A DNA stretch of 58,109 nt, from the NCBI GenBank assembly GCA_027484685.1, contig JAIXSO010000042.1, positions 1-58,109 of the forward strand. Reading direction: 5' to 3'. The translations under genes and the position numbers were made by a program. A model generated the notes under the pieces. The model did not search any database and had not been told where the DNA came from. It worked only from the letters and a program-made list of their open reading frames with translations. Origin of the DNA: Bacteroidota bacterium. Lineage in GTDB: Bacteria; Bacteroidota; Bacteroidia; UKL13-3. Shown here piece by piece: positions 53,747-58,109 of this stretch (its first letter is position 1; each line of letters opens with the position of its first letter).

Positions 53747-55081
53747 ATGAGAGTTAAACCATACCTTACTTTACTTATAACTTCTGTTTTGTTTATTGGC
53801 AATGCTTTTGCTCAAAATGAACAAGAACAATTTAAAGCCAAAAGCGAACGCATTTTATATTTTTTTCAAACAGCTAATTACGATAGTATAACTAACCTAA
53901 TTAACGAAGATCAAAAACTATATCATAGTGCAGTTGCGATAGCATCTAACTACGATCCAGTAGCCGAAAAATATGGCAATATCAAATCATTTAGATTTGC
54001 GGGTTATAAAGCTTATTACGACCAAGTAAATATAGAATATGTAGCTAAATCTGCTTACAATATTGATATATTGATACAATTTACTTTTAACCGTTTTAAC
54101 CAAAAACTTATTTTATATCGTTTTTTAGAGGCTTTTAAAAATTATGCCATTCCTGATTATGCGCAAGCCGAAAAATATGAAGAAGAATTAATTCCCTTTG
54201 CTGCTGATTCCATGTTTCCATTAACTGGATTTTTAAATAGGCCAATCAGTAATCAAAAATTGCCTTTGGTTATTATTATACCTGATGCCGGACCCACTGA
54301 TGCTGATGGAATTTATGTATCGAAACCTTATAAAGATATAGCAACAGGTTTGGCTAGTAATGGTTATGCCGTGTTTAGATACAATAAACGCAGTTTAAAT
54401 TATGGATTTAGTTTTTCGCAAGATAAAATTAATGGAAAACCTTTTACTCCTGAACTAGATGTATTGGACGATTTGCAGGCTGTAATTGATTTACTTAAAA
54501 AAAATCCAGCCGTTGATAGTAACCGTGTTTATTTATTAGGCCATGGCGAAGGTGCTTATTTGGCACCTTATGTAGCAAGCAAAAATCCAACTTTAAAAGG
54601 CATTATTTTAATGAATGGCAATGCCAATCATCCGCTTGAAATGATGATAGACCAAAATAATTACTTGGTAAAAATATTGCCTCATAAAAAAGAGCATTTT
54701 GATGAAGATAACTCCAAAGCAAAAATTGTTTTGAAAAATAAGGTAAAAGAAAATACACCTTATACTTTATTGCCTCACGATTTGCCAGCAAGTTATTGGC
54801 TTTGGATAAATAGTTATAATCAACTAAAAACTGCAAAAAAACTTACTTTACCTATATTTATAATGCAAGGTGCTCGCGATTACCAAGTTGATAAAAAGAA
54901 CTTTGTTATGTGGCAAAAAAAACTAAAAAAGAACGCCAATGTATCGTATAAAATGTATGATAAAATGAACCACCTAATGCACGAAGGTGTGGGCGAATCA
55001 ACTTTTAGTGAATACGCTATTTTACAGCATATACCTGTAGAAGTAATTAACGATTTATTGAATTGGTTGAATAAGAATTAG
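53747..55081 (+). CDS. Alpha/beta hydrolase homologue with nucleophile Ser replaced by Gly
   Basis: About 444 residues from the ATG at 53747. Signal peptide YLTLLITSVLFIGNAFAQ, then a ~100-residue N-domain typical of exported hydrolases with DUF3887-like regions. The hydrolase core has the oxyanion segment VIIIPDAGPTDADG and the elbow at 265-269 reading G-H-G-E-G instead of G-H-S-E-G. Candidate Asp (MQGARDYQVD) and His (MNHLMHEG) remain. Codon GGC at 54545-54547 is one transition from AGC. The protein is probably inactive as a serine hydrolase. It converges with the next gene. Confidence 0.85.
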   Translation: MRVKPYLTLLITSVLFIGNAFAQNEQEQFKAKSERILYFFQTANYDSITNLINEDQKLYHSAVAIASNYDPVAEKYGNIKSFRFAGYKAYYDQVNIEYVAKSAYNIDILIQFTFNRFNQKLILYRFLEAFKNYAIPDYAQAEKYEEELIPFAADSMFPLTGFLNRPISNQKLPLVIIIPDAGPTDADGIYVSKPYKDIATGLASNGYAVFRYNKRSLNYGFSFSQDKINGKPFTPELDVLDDLQAVIDLLKKNPAVDSNRVYLLGHGEGAYLAPYVASKNPTLKGIILMNGNANHPLEMMIDQNNYLVKILPHKKEHFDEDNSKAKIVLKNKVKENTPYTLLPHDLPASYWLWINSYNQLKTAKKLTLPIFIMQGARDYQVDKKNFVMWQKKLKKNANVSYKMYDKMNHLMHEGVGESTFSEYAILQHIPVEVINDLLNWLNKN

Positions 55082-55099
55082 GTTTATAATTTTCACCGA

Positions 55100-55516
55100 T
55101 TACAATTTACCCAATTGCCTTAATTTTTGAGCTAATTCCTCGCCATACATATCAAAATTAGACGTATCAATAGAAATAATATTACCCATGTTAAAATAAA
55201 TTTTCAAGTATAATCTCGGCTTGAGCATTATGTTTAACTCCCTAACTGCTTCAATTTTACTAATTTGTTCCCATTTATAGCTTCCATATCGCTTTAAGGT
55301 AATTTGCTCATTATCTGCTTCTATTTCATATTTGTCTGTTTTATTGTATTTTACAATTACCCAAACAATTAACGAATAAACAAAAAAGGTAATTACAACT
55401 CCCCATACATAGCCCAAATTGAGACTAAAAAACAGGAAAATAAAAGGAAACATGGCTATCAAAAAAATCAACAAACCATAACTAGAGGTATCTTTAACTT
55501 GAATTTTATTGCTCAT
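55100..55516 (-). CDS. Small membrane protein with PH-like C-terminal domain
   Basis: 138 residues. Two hydrophobic helices (~14-34 LLIFLIAMFPFIFLFFSLNL, ~37-53 GVVITFFVYSLIVWVIV) are followed by a beta-rich cytoplasmic part (YEIEADNEQITLKRYGSYKW, RLYLKIYFNMGNIISIDT) resembling bacterial PH-type domains. It starts at an ATG. Function unknown. It is transcribed toward the alpha/beta hydrolase gene, 18 bases away. Confidence 0.6.
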   Translation of the reverse strand: MSNKIQVKDTSSYGLLIFLIAMFPFIFLFFSLNLGYVWGVVITFFVYSLIVWVIVKYNKTDKYEIEADNEQITLKRYGSYKWEQISKIEAVRELNIMLKPRLYLKIYFNMGNIISIDTSNFDMYGEELAQKLRQLGKL

Positions 55517-55525
55517 ATTTTTTTT

Positions 55526-55560
55526 ATAAAAAAAGCTACTCCAATAATTGAAGTAGCTTA
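55526..55560 (-). terminator. Terminator of the acyl-CoA dehydrogenase gene
   Basis: The stem AAGCTACT (55533-55540) / AGTAGCTT (55552-55559), extended by pairing of the flanking loop ends, is followed by T residues on the minus strand. It lies 24 bases past the dehydrogenase stop. Confidence 0.8.
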
Positions 55561-55583
55561 AGTTTTATATCGTGCTTTAAATT

Positions 55584-56729
55584 CTAGTCTTTTAATACAC
55601 TTCTAGCAATAACTAGTTTTTGAATTTCGCTAGTTCCTTCGCCAATGGTACATAATTTTGAATCGCGGTAAAATTTCTCTACAGGGAAATCTTTAGTATA
55701 ACCATAACCGCCAAATATTTGAATAGCTTCCGTAGCAGCCCATACACATACTTCCGATGCATAATATTTAGCCATAGCACTTTCTTTGGTCATTGGTAAA
55801 CCACGCATTTTTAAATCGGCAGCTTGTAAAGTTAATAACTCAGCTGCTTCAATTTTTACAGCCATATCTGCTAATTTAAACGCAATGGCTTGGAAATTAG
55901 AAATTGGTTGTCCAAACTGATGACGCTCTTTCGAGTATTTTAAAGCAGCTTCGTAACTTCCTTTGGCTATTCCTAAACTTAGTGAGGCAATCGAAATTCT
56001 ACCACCATCTAATATTTTCATGGCTTGTTTAAAACCATCACCAACATTTCCTAAAACTTGGTCTTTGTGTATGCGGCAATCTTCAAAAATCATTTCAGCA
56101 GTTTCGCTGGCGCGCATACCTAATTTGTTTTCTTTTTTACCACCTTTAAAGCCCGGAGTTCCACGTTCTACCACAAAAGCAGTAATTCCATGCGAATCTA
56201 ACAATTCGCCAGTACGCGCTAAAACTACAGCCACATCGCCAGTAATACCATGCGTAATCCAGTTTTTCGAACCGTTTAATACCCAATAATCACCATCTTG
56301 TTTAGCCACACATTGCATACGCATGGCATCGCTGCCAGTATTGGCTTCGGTTAGCCCCCAAGCACCAATCCACTCGCCAGTAGCCAATTTAGGCAACCAA
56401 CGCTTTTTTTGTTCTTCGTTTCCAAATTGTAAAATATGGCCAGTGCATAAACTGTTATGTGCAGCCATACTCAATCCCACCGAACTACAAACTTTAGTAA
56501 TTTCAACTATGGCAGTTATGTATTCAAAATAACCTAATCCAGCTCCACCGTATTCTTCAGGTACTAACACACCTAATAAACCCAATTTACCCATTTCTTG
56601 CATGGTTTCTTTAGGGAAAATTTGCGCTTCGTCCCATTCCATTACGTATGGGCGAATGTGTTTTTCTGCGAAATCGCGCGCCATTTGCGCTACCATTGTT
56701 TGATTTTCTGTTGGCTCAAAATTAAGCAT
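55584..56729 (-). CDS. Acyl-CoA dehydrogenase
   Basis: 381 residues, full length. FAD and substrate motifs are [35 protein letters not shown] and [17 protein letters not shown]. The C-terminal block [20 protein letters not shown] followed by [20 protein letters not shown] carries the likely catalytic Glu (IGEGTSEIQ). It catalyses the first dehydrogenation of acyl-CoA beta-oxidation, probably of short or branched acyl-CoA. It is monocistronic with its own terminator. Confidence 0.95.
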   Translation of the reverse strand: MLNFEPTENQTMVAQMARDFAEKHIRPYVMEWDEAQIFPKETMQEMGKLGLLGVLVPEEYGGAGLGYFEYITAIVEITKVCSSVGLSMAAHNSLCTGHILQFGNEEQKKRWLPKLATGEWIGAWGLTEANTGSDAMRMQCVAKQDGDYWVLNGSKNWITHGITGDVAVVLARTGELLDSHGITAFVVERGTPGFKGGKKENKLGMRASETAEMIFEDCRIHKDQVLGNVGDGFKQAMKILDGGRISIASLSLGIAKGSYEAALKYSKERHQFGQPISNFQAIAFKLADMAVKIEAAELLTLQAADLKMRGLPMTKESAMAKYYASEVCVWAATEAIQIFGGYGYTKDFPVEKFYRDSKLCTIGEGTSEIQKLVIARSVLKD

Positions 56730-56978
56730 AGTAAGAATTTGTTTTTAGTTTTTAAGTTTTGGCAATAATAGCTTTGTTTACCCAAAAATTAAAGCTAATT
56801 TATATTTACTAATTGTTACCATTTATATCTTTCAAAAAATCTGTTGAGCTAAATTTCAACAAGGACTTTACTGAAAAACATATAGGATAGTTATAAAATA
56901 AAATAGCCAACAACAACTAATTTTTGCTTGCTAAGTAGTTTATTTTGCTTTATTTGTAGTAAGATAAAATTACAAACC

Positions 56979-57383
56979 ATGAAAATTACCAATTTTTTAG
57001 CAATTGCAATTGTTATTTCAATTTTTGCTTGTGGAACCGAAAAAAATGAAATTACCAATGAAGTAAATTCGTTTAAAGCTTATGCAGATTCAATACTAGC
57101 GGCCAATACTGAATATTTAGCAGGAGTTGATACCATTTTTATGGAGGTTCCTAAATCGCCAACCGAACCCGATGCAGTTGTTATCGATACCATGTTTGAA
57201 AAACACTCTAATTTATTAGATACCACAAACCATTGGAATAACAATTCAGTACAATTATTAAATAAATACAATTCAATGGAGCAACATTTGGATTCAGCAA
57301 AAAGTAAAATGGACAATAAAACCTTGGAATTGTATGAGTCTCTTAAACAGAAAATAAATTCTATAAAACAGCCTGTTCATTAG
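56979..57383 (+). CDS. Small lipoprotein, 3' end inside a tandem repeat
   Basis: 134 residues from the ATG at 56979 (a longer reading from TTG 56928 lacks a signal context). The lipoprotein signal ITNFLAIAIVISIFACGTE gives a Cys after IFA. The mature part is helical with many Asp/Glu (DSILAANTEYLAGVDTIFME, LLNKYNSMEQHLDSAKSKMD). Its last 25 codons, from ATGGACAATAAAACC at 57309, start a 298-299 bp tandem repeat. Function unknown. Confidence 0.75.
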   Translation: MKITNFLAIAIVISIFACGTEKNEITNEVNSFKAYADSILAANTEYLAGVDTIFMEVPKSPTEPDAVVIDTMFEKHSNLLDTTNHWNNNSVQLLNKYNSMEQHLDSAKSKMDNKTLELYESLKQKINSIKQPVH

Positions 57384-57606
57384 TTTATTTTTATCTCGCT
57401 TTGCAGAAATTGCAAACGATGGAATGAATATTACTGTTTTTCTGCTGCTGTTCGACCCCGCTGGGGTCGCATATTTATAGCTTAATTTGTTTCTATAAAC
57501 ATACGACCCCAAAGGGGTCGAACCCAGCCAATGTTGGCATCCTCGCCAAAATCAATATATTTAGATGTAGCTAAAATTGCAGGTGAGGATGCCTGTAATG
57601 GCAAAA
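57309..57606. repeat. Tandem repeat unit 1 (298 bp)
   Basis: Begins at the last 25 codons of the lipoprotein gene and includes 223 bases of the downstream region. It has two GC-rich palindromes, CGACCCCGCTGGGGTCG (57453-57469) and CGACCCCAAAGGGGTCG (57504-57520), then a CCTCGCC / GGTGAGG-type inverted pair near its end. The same palindrome motif recurs in each unit. Confidence 0.95.
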
Positions 57607-57905
57607 ATGGACAATAAAACCTTGGAATTGTATGGGTCTCTTAAACAAAAAATGAATGCTATAAAACAGCCTGTTCATTAGTTTATTTTTATCTCGCTTT
57701 GCAGAAATTGTAAACGATGGAATGAGTATAACTGTTTTTCTGCTGCTGTTTGACCCCGTTGGGGTCGCATATTTATAGCTTAATTTGTTTCTATAAACAT
57801 ACGACCCCAAAGGGGTCGAACCCAGCCGATGTTAGCGTCCTCGCCAAAATCAATATATTTAGATTTAGCTAATAATTGCAGGCGAGGACGCCTGCAATGA
57901 CGAAA
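57607..57905. repeat. Tandem repeat unit 2 (299 bp) with gene remnant
   Basis: Starts ATGGACAATAAAACC at 57607 and repeats unit 1 with scattered substitutions. The 25-codon lipoprotein tail (MDNKTLELYGSLKQKMNAIK) remains open to a TAG at 57679-57681 and has no upstream signal sequence, so it is a remnant rather than a gene. Confidence 0.95.
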
Positions 57906-58109
57906 ATGGAGAATAAAACCTTGGAATTGTATGAGTCTCTTAAACAAAAAATGAATGCTATAAAACAGCCTGTTCATTAGTTTATTTTTATCTCGCTATG
58001 CAGAAATTGCAAACGATGGAATGAGTATAACTGTTTTTCTGCTGCTGTTTGACCCCGTTGGGGTCGCATATTTATAGCTTAATTTGTTTCTATAAACATA
58101 CGACCCCAA
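57906..58109. repeat. Tandem repeat unit 3, cut by the window end
   Basis: Third copy, starting ATGGAGAATAAAACC (Asp to Glu), with the lipoprotein-tail remnant stopping at 57978-57980. It reaches the CGACCCC palindrome before the window ends, so further copies may follow. Confidence 0.95.

Noticed and set aside
57294-57977. Small minus-strand open frames with identical N-termini in the end repeat
   Set aside because: They are antisense shadows of the lipoprotein tail and palindromes, repeated because the DNA is repeated; no signal or family is recognised.

Overview
The window is AT-rich DNA from a member of the Bacteroidota. The signs are: genes with few purine-rich ribosome binding sites, at least one TAnnTTTG-type promoter element, cargo proteins with type IX secretion C-terminal signals (one type B gliding-motility-associated C-terminus, one type A), two LruC-domain lipoproteins, a Bacteroidota-type SdhC-SdhA-SdhB set, DUF5777 and YceI proteins, and a StlD/DarB-like ketosynthase. 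No rRNA, tRNA, CRISPR array, integrase or transposase was found. The genus cannot be fixed from the sequence alone.

Region 1 (1-2900) is accessory DNA, all read on the minus strand. It holds a VbhA-like Fic antitoxin with a truncated Fic toxin, a small unknown gene, a HigB/HigA-like toxin-antitoxin pair and another unknown gene. Each gene unit is separated from the next by long related spacers with strong inverted repeats. The layout resembles a gene-cassette array, although no canonical attC site or integrase is proven.

Region 2 (3038-10390) is the most interesting part: a compact three-gene minus-strand operon. It encodes a Nudix-HTH regulator with a palindromic operator just before its start, an M48-type metalloprotease, and a 1803-residue protein. 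That large protein joins a degenerate kinase-like lobe, an SF1 (DUF4011-type) helicase, a possible PD-(D/E)XK-like region and a WGR domain. This is a candidate anti-mobile-element or nucleic-acid stress system.

Region 3 (11300-31700) is mostly housekeeping. It has thrS-infC-rpmI-rplT, a DUF2975/HTH pair, two LruC lipoproteins flanking a DUF808 membrane protein, sdhCAB, a large type IX secreted protein, an FAD oxidoreductase, dapB and lepB. Region 4 (31709-36377) holds an AraC regulator followed by a run of exported proteins: CXXCH-type haem-binding candidates, a DUF5777 barrel, an L,D-transpeptidase and YceI. It looks like one envelope redox module.

Region 5 (36500-49982) is mixed accessory DNA. 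It includes a Schlafen AlbA_2 protein next to an abortive-infection-type reverse transcriptase with a C-terminal HEPN-like motif, a membrane gene split by one in-frame TGA, and a papain-like protease. An orphan cluster of predicted polymorphic-toxin immunity families (Imm51-like, DUF695, CPCC) follows. Region 6 (50128-55081) has a fatty-acid hydroxylase-like protein, a ketosynthase fused to a haem-oxygenase-like domain, an unknown partner, and an alpha/beta hydrolase whose nucleophile serine is replaced by glycine. The window ends with an acyl-CoA dehydrogenase and a small lipoprotein gene whose 3' end is part of a 298-299 bp tandem repeat.
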